Counted from the first letter of the stretch, positions 34,176 through 46,612 are shown. The stretch is DNA of 64,000 bases from Papaver somniferum (GCF_003573695.1 NW_020621603.1:18091116-18155115), one strand, 5' to 3'. The notes: generated by a model not told the origin, from the sequence alone. Made by a program: numbers and translations.

Positions 34176-37100
34176 ATCCCCCACATGAATGATATCTCGG
34201 TAAAAAACGAAAAATCATAGTACGGAAAATACCATTTAGGCAAAGGTGTCCATGAGGTCTTGAACCTTTCTTAGAGAGAAGTTACCGGAACTACTAGCTA
34301 GACAGTGAACTATGTCTTGAACTGCTAGCGTTTGGTGTAATTCTAATAACATCTATGCATGATATCCTCCAAGTGTTGCTAAGTTTGTGTCGTTTTGTCC
34401 ATTTTGGTCCTGGACATATCTTGTTTCTCAAAATGCTTTAGAGAATCGGCTCCATTCTCATTGGAAGCGACCCACTTCCTCATTCAGATAGGTGAGTTCC
34501 ATCAAGAGTGTTTACTGCTACACCCCACTTCAATCTTAAATTGAAACTATAGAACTCATTAAGATTTAATTAAAAGTCATCCTCCACATGCAGTCACACT
34601 ATCACATCAACACCATAGGGAAGGGACAGAGAATGAAATTCTCTGATAGTTAGTAAAGCATCGAAGGGGATGGGGCTTAGGCTCAAATAATTAAACTTTC
34701 CATGAAGGATACTCAACCTTGCTGACTGGACTCCTCTGAGTCTGCTATCCAGTTCGCATCGCAAAATCCCTCAAGGACGGCCGGATACCCTTCGTAATTC
34801 AAACAAAAGGTCATTGTGTACTTCAAGTACTTTAACACTCTATTAAGTGCATCCCAATGTTTCTTCCTTGGATTACAAGTATACCTGCTTAACCTACTCA
34901 CAGCATAAGCAATGTGTGGTCTCGTACAATTCATCAAATACATCAGACTTCCTATGACTCTCGAGTATTCAAGTTGGTTAACACCTAAACCCTTATTCTT
35001 CATGAGTTTGCAAGAAGAATCATATGGAGTGCAAACAGGTTTACAGTCAAACTGATTATATTTCTTAAGTATGGATTCAACATAATGAGACTGACTCAGA
35101 CTATAGCCATTATAAGTTTTTCTAATCTTCATCCCTAATATGACATCAGCGGGCCTAAGTCTTTCATGTCAAAGTTCTCATTCAACATTTTCTAAGTGGT
35201 ATTAATAACATCCATGTTTGTACCTAGTATAAGCATATCATCAACATACAAGCATACAACCACACAGGCATCCTTGACAAGTTTAGTATAAACACACTTA
35301 TCAGATTCATTAATTCTAAAACCACTAGAAATCATCACATGATCAAACTTCTCATGCCACTGTTTAGGTGCTTGTTTCAATCCATACAAAGATTTCTTCA
35401 GTTTACAAACCTTCTTCTCACAACCTTTAACTACAAAGCCTTCGGGTTGTTCCATATAAATTTCTTCATCTAATTCACCATTCAAAAACGCTGTCTTTAC
35501 ATCCATTTGATGTATCTGTAGGTTATGGACAGAATCTATAGAAATTAACATCCTAATGGAGCTAATTCTACTTACTGGTGAATATGTATCAAAGAAGTCT
35601 ATACCTTCTATCTGTTTATAGCCTTTCGTTACCAACCTAGCCTTGTATTTTTCAATAGTTCCATTTATATTATGTTTTCTCTTGAAAATCCATTTACAAC
35701 CTATGGCCTTAGACCCTGGAGGTAAATCCACAAGTTCAAAAGTACCGTTTTCTCGAACGAAATCCATTTCACTAATTGAAGCTTCTTTCCACCACAGAGC
35801 TTCAGGACAAGTCATGGCTTCTGTATAAGTCTGAGGATCAGACTCAGCTAGGTATGTAATGTAACCAGGATAGGTTTTCTTAGGTTTAACCCTTTTACCT
35901 CTTCTAGGTTCTATTTCTGGTTCATCTTCCTCTAAAGGTAATGACTGACTGGATGATGGAAATTCTAGGGGATCATCTAAACATCTCTTTCGAGAATCAC
36001 TTTCATAGGAAAAACATTCTCAATGAACTCAGCATCCCTAGACTCCATGATATTATTCAACCCTATGTCAGAAATTTCAGAACTCACAACCATAAACCTA
36101 TGAGCACTAGAATGCTCAGGATACCCTATAGAAACACAATCAACGATTTTGGGTCCTATCTTATTTGTCTTAGGAGGAGGGATGGCCACCTTTCCCAGGC
36201 ACCCCCACACTTTGAAGTAATCATAAGATGGTTGTTACCTTTCCATAACTCATATGGAGTTTTATATGATCCTTTAAAGGGTACTCTGTCAGGATGTAGT
36301 TGGCTGAGAGGATGGAGCCTCCCCCCACAAATTCAAAGGTAATCCTGAACTAATCAACATGGCATTCATCATATCCTTAAGGGTACGGTTCTTACAATCA
36401 GGTACACTTTTGTATTGAGGTGAATAAGGGGCTGTAGTTTCATGTATTATGCCATGTTCTTCACAGAAATCTCCAACAGGAATTAGATACTCACCACCAC
36501 GGTCAGACCTAAAAGTTTTAATGGTAGCATTCAATTGGTTTTAAACTTCACGTTTATATATCTTAAAGACTTCTAAGGCATCGTCCTTCCCTCTAAGCAA
36601 ATAAACCTGACAGTACCTCGTACAATCATATATAAAAGTGACAACCATTTCTTACCACCTCTAGTTTGAACTGACTTCATGTCAATTACGTCTGAATGAA
36701 TCAATTCTAAGAGTTTAGTGTTTCTCTGGACATTCTTCCTGAATGATTTCTTATCATGCTTAGATTCTACGCAAATCTCACACTTATGACTTTTATCTAA
36801 AGTGAATTTGGGTATGCAGCACACGCTAGCCAGTTTATGCATTGATTTGTAATTTACATGACCAAGTCTACCATGACAAAACATTCGATGACACACACAT
36901 GTAAGCAGAAGAATCATCATTTCACTTAATTCACTTCAGGACAGGTTACATTAAGTTTGTAAAGACCCCCCAGTCTTATAACCCTTACCCACATAATCAT
37001 TGCCCTTAGTTACTATAAGTTTCCAGACTCAATTGAAACTTTAAAACCCTTATCATCTAAAACAGAACAAGAAACAAGATTTTTGCAGATGTATGGAACA

Positions 37101-38294
37101 TGAAGAACTCCATTCAATGTGAGAGTCTTGCCATATGTGAGCTTCAGACGACCTTTCCTTTTGCGCAACCTCTGATGCAGATGATTTACCCATATAGAGT
37201 TTTCGCTCTCCCCCCTACCCTCTGGTAGGAGTTGAACAGGTCCATGTTCCCACAAACATGCTTGGTAGCTACCATAGTCTACCCCCAGTCCATCACATTG
37301 GTCACCAAATTAACTTCAAACACTACAGCAGCAGAAAACTCATCCTTGTTCTTTTCAACCAAGTTAGCATTATCCTTCTTGTCCTTACGAAGTCTACAGT
37401 GAACTGCCATATGGCCAGTAACTCCACACGCATAACAAGCACCCTTAATTTAGTAATGCTAGACTCTGGTTTTCGAAACATACCTTTCTTGGGAGGACCA
37501 CGCTTAGAGTTATGATTGTTACTCTCACCTTTTCCAGCTTTGGAAGATCTATGTTCAGTCATATGAGCTTTATTACTCATGTCCCTTGCAAGAAGACACG
37601 TTCTATCTTTGGAGCACAACAACTCTTCCACTTGAATCTTCTTCCTTAATTCAACCATGTTGATCTCGCCAGTTTCATGTTTAGATTTTTCTTGTACTCA
37701 GACCAGGAACTTGGTAACTTCTCAATTACCGCAGATACTTGAAACGTCTCATCAATGACCATACCTCAGCAAGAATCTCATTAATAATATGTTGAAATTC
37801 GAGGAATTGATCAACAACAGGCTTATCATTCGTCATCTTGAAGTCCATAAACTTCGCCACCAGAAATTTCTTGCTCCCTGCAGTCTCCGTTTGATACTTT
37901 GCTTCTAACGCAGTTCACAAATCATAGACACTGAAATTTCTTTAGCATTGTAAAAATCAATACATCGTATCTTCCAAACCATTCATGATATGATTTTCGC
38001 CAGAAATTACACCGCTTATTATACTCGATCACCTCCTCAGTTAAACCTTCAGCATTAATCAATTCATCATGTAGAACAAGTACATAATCCAGTTCATGAT
38101 GGCTTAGATAAAACAACTCTTGGATTGCCATCTCTTGAAATCCTTCCCATTATACTTCTGTGGTCTTCACGTCGTTCTTCCTCATTGTTACAAGGAATAA
38201 TAATGTGTTAAGATTGTTGGAGTCTTGCAACAATAGAAGAAACGTCAGATGTATCAAACAATAAATATAAAGAAACCGTATAAACAACTCTACC
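34176..38294 (-). mobile_element. Copia copy C2 (body plus truncated LTR 3)
   Basis: The body corresponds to C1 29334-33371. From 34176 to about 35190 it differs from C1 by substitutions. From about 35200 to 36225 it looks identical. From about 36226 to 38294 differences are mostly 1-3 base indels. Only the first 80 bp of LTR 3 are present (38215-38294), then sequence jumps to an internal Copia segment. Confidence 0.88.
34713..38185 (-). pseudogene. Copia gag-pol polyprotein of C2, disrupted
   Basis: Domain order is as in C1. The RT segment (35192-35815) translates identically to that of C1, including KTAFLNGELDEEIYM and YVDDML. RNase H (34713-35132) is open in this copy: [34 protein letters not shown]. 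The gag, protease and integrase parts are broken by many more frameshifts than in C1, for example near 36226, 36650, 37020, 37160 and 37460. A GCGAAGCC to GCGGGCC change near 35150 breaks the RT/RNase H link. See the finding on assembly quality. Confidence 0.85.
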
Positions 38295-39030
38295 TGGAAG
38301 CGACCCACTTCCTCATTCAGATAGGTGAGTTCCATCAAGAGTGTTTACTGCTACACCCCACTTCAATCTTAAATTGAAACTATAGAACTCATTAAGATTT
38401 AATTAAAAGTCATCCTCCACATGCAGTCACACTATCACATCAACACCATAGGGAAGGGACAGAGAATGAAATTCTCTGATAGTTAGTAAAGCATCGAAGG
38501 GGATGGGGCTTAGGCTCAAATAATTAAACTTTCCATGAAGGATACTCAACCTTGCTGACTGGACTCCTCTGAGTCTGCTATCCAGTTCGCATCGCAAAAT
38601 CCCTCAAGGACGGCCGGATACCCTTCGTAATTCAAACAAAAGGTCATTGTGTACTTCAAGTACTTTAACACTCTATTAAGTGCATCCCAATGTTTCTTCC
38701 TTGGATTACAAGTATACCTGCTTAACCTACTCACAGCATAAGCAATGTGTGGTCTCGTACAATTCATCAAATACATCAGACTTCCTATGACTCTCGAGTA
38801 TTCAAGTTGGTTAACACCTAAACCCTTATTCTTCATGAGTTTGCAAGAAGAATCATATGGAGTGCAAACAGGTTTACAGTCAAACTGATTATATTTCTTA
38901 AGTATGGATTCAACATAATGAGACTGACTCAGACTATAGCCATTATAAGTTTTTCTAATCTTCATCCCTAATATGACATCAGCGGGCCTAAGTCTTTCAT
39001 GTCAAAGTTCTCATTCAACATTTTCTAAGT
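38295..39030 (-). mobile_element. Copia fragment C3 (exact copy of 34462-35197)
   Basis: It is 736 bp and reads the same as 34462-35197 without indels, including the RNase H frame (38546-38965). It joins truncated LTR 3 on the left and the Gypsy leader repeats on the right within TTTTCTAAGT. Confidence 0.9.
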
Positions 39031-39344
39031 AGATCTGATTTTTCATGTATTTTCTAAGTTTTCACACCTTTGAAAACAAAAATTATGAACAGATCCGCGT
39101 TTATCTAAGTAGATCTGATTTTTCAAGCATTTTACAAGTTTTCACACCTTTGAAAACTAAAATTATGAACAGATCCGCGTTTATCTAAGTAGATCTGATT
39201 TTTCAAGCATTTTCTAAGTTTTCACACCTTTGAAAACTAAAATTATGAACAAATCCGCGTTTATCTAAGTAGATCTGATTTTTCAAGCATTTTCTAAGTT
39301 TTCACGTCCTTGAAAATCAAAACTTCGAACAGATCTGCGGTCAT
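39025..39344 (+). repeat. Tandem repeat, four copies of exactly 80 bp
   Basis: CTAAGTAGATCTGATTTTTC begins at 39025, 39105, 39185 and 39265. The unit continues TTCACACCTTTGAAAAC, then ATTATGAAC and AGATCCGCGTTTAT. The last copy is diverged. It lies in the presumed 5' leader of the Gypsy element. Confidence 0.93.
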
Positions 39345-39472
39345 CTACATTGATGGGTGCCTTTCGTATCTTCAAGATTTTACACCTTTGAGAACTCAAA
39401 ACGCTAATAGACATCACGTGGGACCCATTGTCTTCGTGATTTTTTCTCTCTTTTTCAGGGAAATATTAAAAG

Positions 39473-41260
39473 ATGGAGAGAAGCAAAGATATCAGGAAGG
39501 AAAAAGCTTCGTCAAAAGAGATGCCAAGGACAACCCCAGTGATAACTAGGAGTAGGCAGAGAGGTGAAAAGCTGAAGGCAGCAGATAGGGCGCAGGATAA
39601 TGCGGAAAGCACGACCCCCATCAATGCCAACATCATCGCAGCAAACGCATTAAATGCCGTGGCAGCCAAAGCATGAGCATCAAGAGATGGCGGATCCAAG
39701 GTTAGAGCTCCCAGAATAATCAATGCTCAACTACAGGAACATCAGGAAGTCGTAGCAGAGTCAGGAATACAATAACCCCTCTATGGGATGCCCTTAACCA
39801 ACGAAGAGAACATACCTTTCCCGACCAAGCAACCTCTTATAGTAGCAGGTCAACCCTCACAACAACCGTCGGGGTCCCAGGGCGCACGGTTAGATCCATC
39901 ATAGCCAGTAATACAGATCGTGGTTGAGGAACAGACCATAGCCGCCGATGAGCGATTACGGGCAGGAACACCAAATCAAGGGTCAAATCATTCCGCTCAG
40001 ATGATGGCCGAGCTGGCAGAATTAAGGAAGAACCAGAAGGCATACGCAGTTGTTGTGGCTATATTAGCACAAGAGAACCAAACACTCAAGGAAAGAATCA
40101 TTCATAGCGTAGAGGTAGAAAACCAACGCGACGAAGCTAACTCCAAGGCGTACCACCTAATCAAGATAGAAGAATGGTGATAGCAAACAACCCGATTCCA
40201 TTGAACCGAAGAGGAGCAAGGAGCAGCCAAAGATCAGACCCTGAGTACAATCCCGAGAACTCGGACTACTACGACGGTACCACCCTCCTAAGAGCAAAAT
40301 CTACCATTCGTGAAGAACACCAGATCGCAATGGAAAATCTGCGTGCAGAGATGCTGGCAGAAATCAAGGAGCTAAAAACTAGGCAGACTAGAGCAAGTGA
40401 TGAAGGAAGCAAATACTACCCCGCTGACGCCACACTTGGCTAGGGCTTCTATACCGCAGAAATGTTCGGTCCCTGCTTTCGATTGCTATGACGGGTCAGC
40501 TGATCCTGTGGCTCATCTTCGATATTATAATCGAATGATGGCCCATTGGGATAATGAAGACTCCATACTGTGCAGATACTTCCCATCAAGTCTAAAAGGG
40601 TCCGTGTTATCATGGTTCGATAACCTGCCGTCAAACTCCATCGATTCCTACGACCAACTCACAGAAAAATTTCTGGCAACATACATGTACAACAAGGTTG
40701 TCAATACCGGCATGGACAATCTATTATCGCTGGAGATGAAATACAAAGATACCATCATAGAATACACTGGTAGATGGCACAAGATTTGCCAAGCTATTGG
40801 CAACGTAGATCCTGTGGTTAGTGTCAACTGCTACAAATGGGGGATAGACAGGATGGGTCCTTTGTTTGTGGAGATCCACAAGACCATCCCTACCACCGAA
40901 AGAGATCTTCGAATAATCATAGAAAAGCATGCAAGGTTAGAGGAAATTCAGCGTGAAAATCCCAGAGCTCATACTCAACGTCCCACACGCACAAATTCCA
41001 TGGATCAAGCCAGCGGGTCCAAAAGAGGAATCACAGAAGAGCGTCCCAACACAGAAAGGAAATAACGAAGAGATGATCGAAAATTTGAAGATCAAGTCTA
41101 TACCAAGCTGAATACCAGTTATTCGCGCATCCTGAGAGAGATCAAAGGGAGGGAGAAATTCGATTGGCCATGGTCCAAGGGAAGCAGCCTCCTAGATCAT
41201 AAAAATCCAAGGAATACTGTGAATACCGTTGTTTCAACGGTCATCAAACAGAAAAGGGCA
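39473..41260 (+). pseudogene. Gypsy gag, disrupted
   Basis: It begins MERSKDIRKEKASSKEMPRT, a basic N-terminus. The retrotransposon-gag core is at 40440-40720: VPAFDCYDGSADPVAHL, then CRYFPSSLKGSVLSWF and SYDQLTEKFLATYM. A degenerate zinc knuckle (YCEYRCFNGHQTEKGKNL) lies near 41210-41270 and has lost its last Cys. The frame is broken by stops at 39674-39676 and about 39900, a shift near 40170-40400, and TAA at 41063-41065. Confidence 0.8.
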
Positions 41261-41274
41261 AAAATCTCAAGATA

Positions 41275-42174
41275 ATGATTCAAAAACTAATCAACGCAGG
41301 AGACCTGAAGCAATATATACAAAAGATTGATAACGAATATAGAACCAAGAGAGGCAAGCAGGTTCAATTACCAGAAGGCAACCGCACCCTCGACACGATT
41401 TCATGTTCAGAGATTCAAGGACCATCCCTAACCGCCCAGATTGGGAAGAGATTGAGAAAACAATTCGAAGATTATTGTGAGCTTTATAAGATCGATGGGA
41501 AAGAGGTAAACGAGCACGAACAATGGATGAACGCGCCCATGACCTTCGACGCAGACGATGTGGAAGAAGACATGAAAGACCATAATGATCCTCTAGTCCT
41601 CACACTCCCAATAGAAGGGTGCAATGTCAAGAAAATTCTCATCGATGGAGGAAGCTCAGTCAACGTCCTATTCTATGACACGTTCAAACATATGGAACTC
41701 AACGACGAGCAACTGCTGTCATATTACTACACCATCTACGGATTCAACGGCGCAGCTACAAAGCCCCTAGGGGACATTGTCTTACAAGTAGACGCAGGGC
41801 CCATGAAAGTGGACACTCGATTCAGCGTCGTAGATGCACCTTCACCTTACAACGCCATCATTGGAAGAAGATGGGTTCACAATCTCAAAGGAGTAGCGGC
41901 AACTTACCATCAATATCTCCGATTCCCAACACCCCAGGGAGTCATGGAAATTAAAGGAGACCAAGTAACTGCACGGGAATGTAAGACCTTACATAATCAT
42001 ATCAATAACGAGCGGGAAGAAAACCACCAGTCCCAAAGAGACAAAAATAAGGAAATAACCATAGATACATATCTGGAAGAAATCTCCGGAAAAAGCCTCC
42101 TGAACGTGAGCACCACTGGCAGCGCAGAAGCCAGCACCTCCACGACAAAAGAAGACGGAGAGCACACCAAATAG
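41275..42174 (+). pseudogene. Gypsy aspartic protease region
   Basis: Open for 299 codons. The active site is ILIDGGSSVNVLFYDTF (D-G-G-S where D-S/T-G is usual in retroviruses; DGGS is common in Tat-type elements). The flap and C-terminal part include PYNAIIGRRWVHNLKGVAATYHQYL. The upstream MIQKLINAGDLKQYIQK belongs to the gag-protease linker. The stop at 42172-42174 separates it from RT in the same frame, so it is a fragment of the original polyprotein. Confidence 0.82.
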
Positions 42175-42195
42175 CAATCAAAGAATGTTCCTCTC

Positions 42196-43711
42196 TTGGG
42201 GGAACCAAAACCCACGTTTACGCCTGTCGAAGTATCTAAAGAAATCAACATAGGTACTGAGGGAAATCCAAAGATTATCAGAATAGGCACCTTGATGGAT
42301 GAAGAAAGAGAAGCCGCGTTAATCAAACTTCTAAAGGAATACGCGGACATCTTTTCTTGGAAATTAGGGGACATGCCGGGAATTGACCCAAAGTTGGTTC
42401 ATCACGAACTTAGAATAAAACCAGGTACCCCCCCCCNNNNNNNNNNNNNNNNNNNNNNNNNNNNNNNNNNNNNNNNNNNNNNNNNNNNNNNNNNNNNNNN
42501 NNNNNNNNNNNNNNNNNNNNNNNNNNNNNNNNNNNCCCCCCCCCCCCCCTTTTAGGCAGAAGGTGCACAAAGTAGCTCCAGAATACCATCGAGCAGTTGA
42601 AGTGGAACTCCGCAAACTACTAGACGCAGGATTCATCAAAGAAGTTAAGTACCCAACATGGATCTCTAACATGGTCATCGTACCGAAGAAAAATGGCGGA
42701 GTAAGGATATGCATCGACTTCACCAACCTCAACAAGGCTTGCCCTAAAGATAGCTATCCACTGCCAAGCATTGACCAACTTGTTGAGGCAGTTGAAGGAT
42801 ACGAAGAAATGTCATTCATGGATGGATACTCTGGATACAATCAATTATTCCTATCATAAGAAGATAAACAACATACATCATTATATACACCACACGGCCT
42901 CTATTGATACGTAAGAATGCCTTTTGGATTGCGAAACGCAGGGGAAACCTACCAAAGAATGGTGGATGCAATTTTCAAACCATGGATTGGAAGTACGCTG
43001 GAAGTATATGTGGATGATATGCTCGTTAAAAGCAAGATGCGCAAAGATCATCACCAAGACCTAAAAGATATTTTCCAAGCAATGACAGTGCACAACATGA
43101 AGGTAAACCCAGAGAAGTGCACTTTTGGTGTCACTTCCGGAAAGTTCCTTGGATATTTAGTGACGAAGAGGGGCATTGAAGTCGATCCCGCTAAAATTGA
43201 AGCTATCGTAAGAATGCCATCCCCAAAGAGTTTAAAAGAGGTTCAGAAACTCAACGGTTCGCTGGCTGCACTGGGGAGGTTCATATCCAGGTCCTCGGAT
43301 AGATGTAAGCACTTTTTTAACATTCTCAAAAAAGGAAGCAAATTCGAACGGACGACAGAGTGTGAGGAAGCTTTTCGAAATATCAAAGAATACCTGGCTG
43401 AGATCCCTATATTACAAAGACCAGACCCTGATGAAGTATTGGCACTATACATAGCAGCAATAGAAGATGCAGTCAGCGCAGTATTGGTTAAAACTAACAC
43501 GAAGATAGAGCAGCCCATCTATTACATCAGCAAGACTCTGAACGCATCAGAAATAAACTACACGAAGATCGAGCAGCTCATCTTGGCGTTACTATGGGCA
43601 ACCCTGAAACTCAGAACTTACTTTTCGACTCACTACGTCCGCGTCCCATGCAAAGCTCCGCTAGAAGCAGTCCTTAAAAACGCAGGAAAAGTAGGAAGAA
43701 TTGCAAAATAG
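42196..43711 (+). pseudogene. Gypsy reverse transcriptase with RNase H, disrupted
   Basis: The N-terminal DIFSWKLGDMPGIDPKLVHH segment is interrupted by the N gap. RT continues with VIVPKKNGGVRICIDFTNLN, DSYPLPSIDQLVEAV, FMDGYSGYNQ, MPFGLRNAGETYQRMVD and the catalytic YVDDMLVKSK. The connection and RNase H follow (EEAFRNIKEYLA; ALYIAAIEDAVSAVLV; PIYYISKTLN). In-frame stops occur at 42857-42859 and about 42905 between the FMDGYSGYNQ and MPFGLRNAG motifs, and at 43709-43711. Confidence 0.88.
42437..42535. other. Assembly gap (99 N) between poly-C runs
   Basis: Nine Cs precede and fourteen Cs follow the Ns. The flanking translation (IKPGTPP ... FRQKVHKVAPEYHRAVE) indicates that only a short stretch of the RT linker is missing or miscalled. 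Confidence 0.98.
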
Positions 43712-43801
43712 AATACTCACCTAGATCAATTCAATATCATCCATGAACTACATCACTCTCAGAAGTCACAAGTATTAGAAGATTTCCTAGCAGACTCACC
43801 A

Positions 43802-44326
43802 TTGGATAACTGCGAAGAAGTCATCATCGAAGGACGAAAGGCAGCAGGACTACCAGAAATGGACGAAGGTAAAGACCCTATAGCCATCTTGGAACCAAAA
43901 AATCCTAGGCAATGGGAAGTCTTCGTAGATGGGTTGAAAAATAAAGAAGGGGCGGGGATAGGCATCGTAATCACCATCCCAACAGGAGACAAGATCATAC
44001 ATGCTTTCATGTTAGAATTCAAGGGGCATACCAACAACATAGTTGAATATGAAGCAGTGGTGCATGCCCTTCAGTTGATAATAAAAATGGGCATAACTGA
44101 CGTGCGTCTGACAAGCGATTCACAGCTGGTCATCCGACAAATAGGGTTGCAATATAATGTTTATGACAGAACATTGTCAGCATACATGGATTGGTGCAAA
44201 CACTTGCATCACAAATCCCAAACATCAAATTCCGACACCTGGAAAGGAAGGAACTCAGACACGCGGATTCCATGGCCTACATATCATCGATGCTCAGAAA
44301 CGAGGACGTCAAAGCAATCAAAGTAA
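43802..44326 (+). pseudogene. Gypsy second RNase H (archaeal-type-like)
   Basis: WEVFVDGLKNKEGAGIGIVI carries the first catalytic Asp. EYEAVVHALQLIIKMGI (Glu) and LTSDSQLVIRQI (Asp) follow. An extra RNase H after the RT/RNase H is the hallmark of Tat-lineage elements. The frame breaks after about residue 140 (near 44225) before the stop. Confidence 0.85.
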
Positions 44327-44415
44327 CCAGGATTTACGAGCCTTCAATTGATATTCAAGAACTCTGCGCTGCATAGCAGAGGAACCACGCAGAAGAAGAT
44401 ATTGCATATGATGAC

Positions 44416-45737
44416 GTGGGAGAACTCATCACGGATGATTTCCAAGAAGATGACATCATGGCCAAGGCAGTTCAAGATGAAGACTTCAGCAAAGAAGAAG
44501 ATTGGAGATCTGAGATTCATCTTTTCCTAAAAGAAAGAATTCTACCCTCAGATCTAAAGCAAGCCAGAAAAACACAGTCAAAGGCAGGAAGATATGATCT
44601 GAGAAAAGAAATTTTGTACAAAAAATATTTTCTCGGACCATTATTACATTGCCTATCCAGATCCAAAGGACATTTGATTTTGAAAGACATACACCGTGGC
44701 GACGCAGGCAATCACGGCGGAATGAGATCCCTAGCAGATAAGGCGAAAACTCAAGGATATTACTGGCCAACAATGATACGAGACGCTGCAAGAATGTCAC
44801 GAAGATGCGAAGAACTCCAGCGTTTCGCCAAAAAAATCCACGCACCAGCAACAATGTTAAATCCAGTAGACATCCCTTGGCCATTCTCAAATGGGGCATA
44901 TACATCGTGGGTCCCCTCATCGAAGGATCAAGGAAGAGAAGATTCTTGATAGTGGCCACGGACTATTTCAGCAAATGGGTAGAGGCTAAAGCCCTGGAAA
45001 GGATTCGAGACGTAGATGTCTTCACATTCATTTTTCAAAACATCATTTGCCGGTTTGGCATACCAGCTGAGATTGTATTTGACAATGGCAAGCAATTCCA
45101 AGGAAAAAACATCGACTTACTCTTCGATACTTTCAAAATTCGAAAGAACAAGTCAACACCAATTTACCCTCAAAGCAATGGTCAGGAAGAAGCCACAAAC
45201 AAAACCCTCGCACTCATCCTCAAAAAGCAGTTGGACGAATACAAGAAGTGTTGGTGTGAGCAACTAAACAACGTTTTGTGGTCTTATAGGACAACTCGAA
45301 GATTAGCCACGGGAGAATCTCCATTCTTACTCACCTATGGAGCCGAAGCTATTATCCCAACAGAAATAATCATGCCAACTACGAAGACTGAAGCATGGGA
45401 AAAGAACCTCACAGCGGACATGATGTTGGAAAGGTTGGATGATCTAGAAGAGAGGAGGGACGCAACACTACAAAAAATGGAAAACTATCAAAGGAAACTA
45501 GCAAGGGAGTATAATAAGAGGGTTAAGCTTAGAAATTTCGTAGAAGGGCAGTATGTGTTGAGGACCATTCCCCAATACCAACGAGAAAAGAAGTGGGGCA
45601 AATTAGCACCAACATGGGGGGGACCCTTCGTCATACATGATGTTGCAGGAAATGGGTTTTATTATCTGCGCAACCTAAAAGGGGAGATCCTCAAACACCC
45701 ATGGAATGCAAAATATCTCAAGCCATACAACCCGTAA
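44416..45737 (+). pseudogene. Gypsy integrase, frameshifted
   Basis: The N-terminal HHCC-like domain (HRGDAGNHGGMRSLADKAK ... RRCEELQRF) has lost the second Cys. A frameshift near 44885 splits PWPFS from KWGIYIVGPL. The catalytic core then runs FLIVATDYFSKWVEAKAL (D), IVFDNGKQFQ (D) and PIYPQSNGQEEATNKTLAL (E). The C-terminus VLRTIPQYQREKKWGKLAPTWGGPF ... NAKYLKPYNP is the usual plant Gypsy end. Confidence 0.87.
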
Positions 45738-46040
45738 GGGGCAACGCAGACCTGCATCTACGTGAAGAACGCCAGAAGAAGAAAACGACGCTTGCGATCG
45801 ACATGTTTCTATCTCTGAGAGAGGAATAGCAAACCTCAACCTATCAATCAAGCAAACTTTTGGCAAAAAATAGTCAATACATGGAGCAACATAGTAACAA
45901 GACGACTGCGTGTAAATATAACACCTCACGAGAACCCTACACCTGTAAATACAGCCTCCGCGTCAATACTTCATCCTCCTGTTTTTTACTATTTGCTACC
46001 TGAGAGATTTCATCAATGGAATTCTTTTAAATGTAACTCA
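45738..46040 (+). other. Spacer after integrase
   Basis: No gene was seen. It leads into the LTR-like and conserved block at 46040-46640. Confidence 0.5.
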
Positions 46041-46365
46041 ACAAAATGAATAAACACTTTAACCCTCTTTCACCCGTGGACGTATACACTCTGCTGTCGA
46101 ACCACGTAAACACTGGTGTTAATGGTTGTTCTATTTTCCTTGGGGAAAGTAGTCACCTACAATCTCTCGGGACTTCTCTATCAGCGTCTATAAGTGTAGT
46201 ACCATGGGGAAGGCATCCAGCAGAAAGAGATACCCAACCAATCTTATGGCAGCGGGTTGACGGAATGAACGTACATACCAAAAAACTCATATCCTAAAAC
46301 GATGCCCCAACCCCCACCGTCTGGGAATCCTCTGTCCCAGGATTAGCCATCGGGGTGACAGGTCG
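46040..46365 (+). other. LTR-like motif and conserved block shared with element B
   Basis: 46070-46130 has CACCCGTGGACGTA ... GAACCACGTAAACACTGGTG, like the R/U5 motif in the LTRs of element B (CCCGTGGACGTAGGC ... GAACCACGTTAAATCCGGTG). 46135-46365 is the homologue of 24660-24905 (minus). It is non-coding. Confidence 0.8.
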
Positions 46366-46612
46366 CAAGACGTTCACGAAGATACAGATATCTTCGGGTT
46401 CGCACTCAAACACTTCACTTACACTTATGGAAGCGGGTCGACGGAATGAACGTACATTCCAAACAACTCATATCCTAGAACGCTGCCCCGACCCCCACCG
46501 TCTGGGAATCCTCTGCCCAGGATTATCCAGCGGGGTGACAGGTCTCAAGGCGTTCACGAAGACACACATATCTTCGGGTTCACACCCAAACACTTCACTA
46601 TCCCTTATTACA
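46253..46612 (+). repeat. Tandem duplication, about 178-bp period, two copies
   Basis: AGCGGGTTGACGGAATGAAC at about 46253 and AGCGGGTCGACGGAATGAAC at about 46431 start two copies. Both continue CCCCCACCGTCTGGGAATCC and GGGGTGACAGGTC, ending ATATCTTCGGGTTC and AACACTTCACT. Confidence 0.9.
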
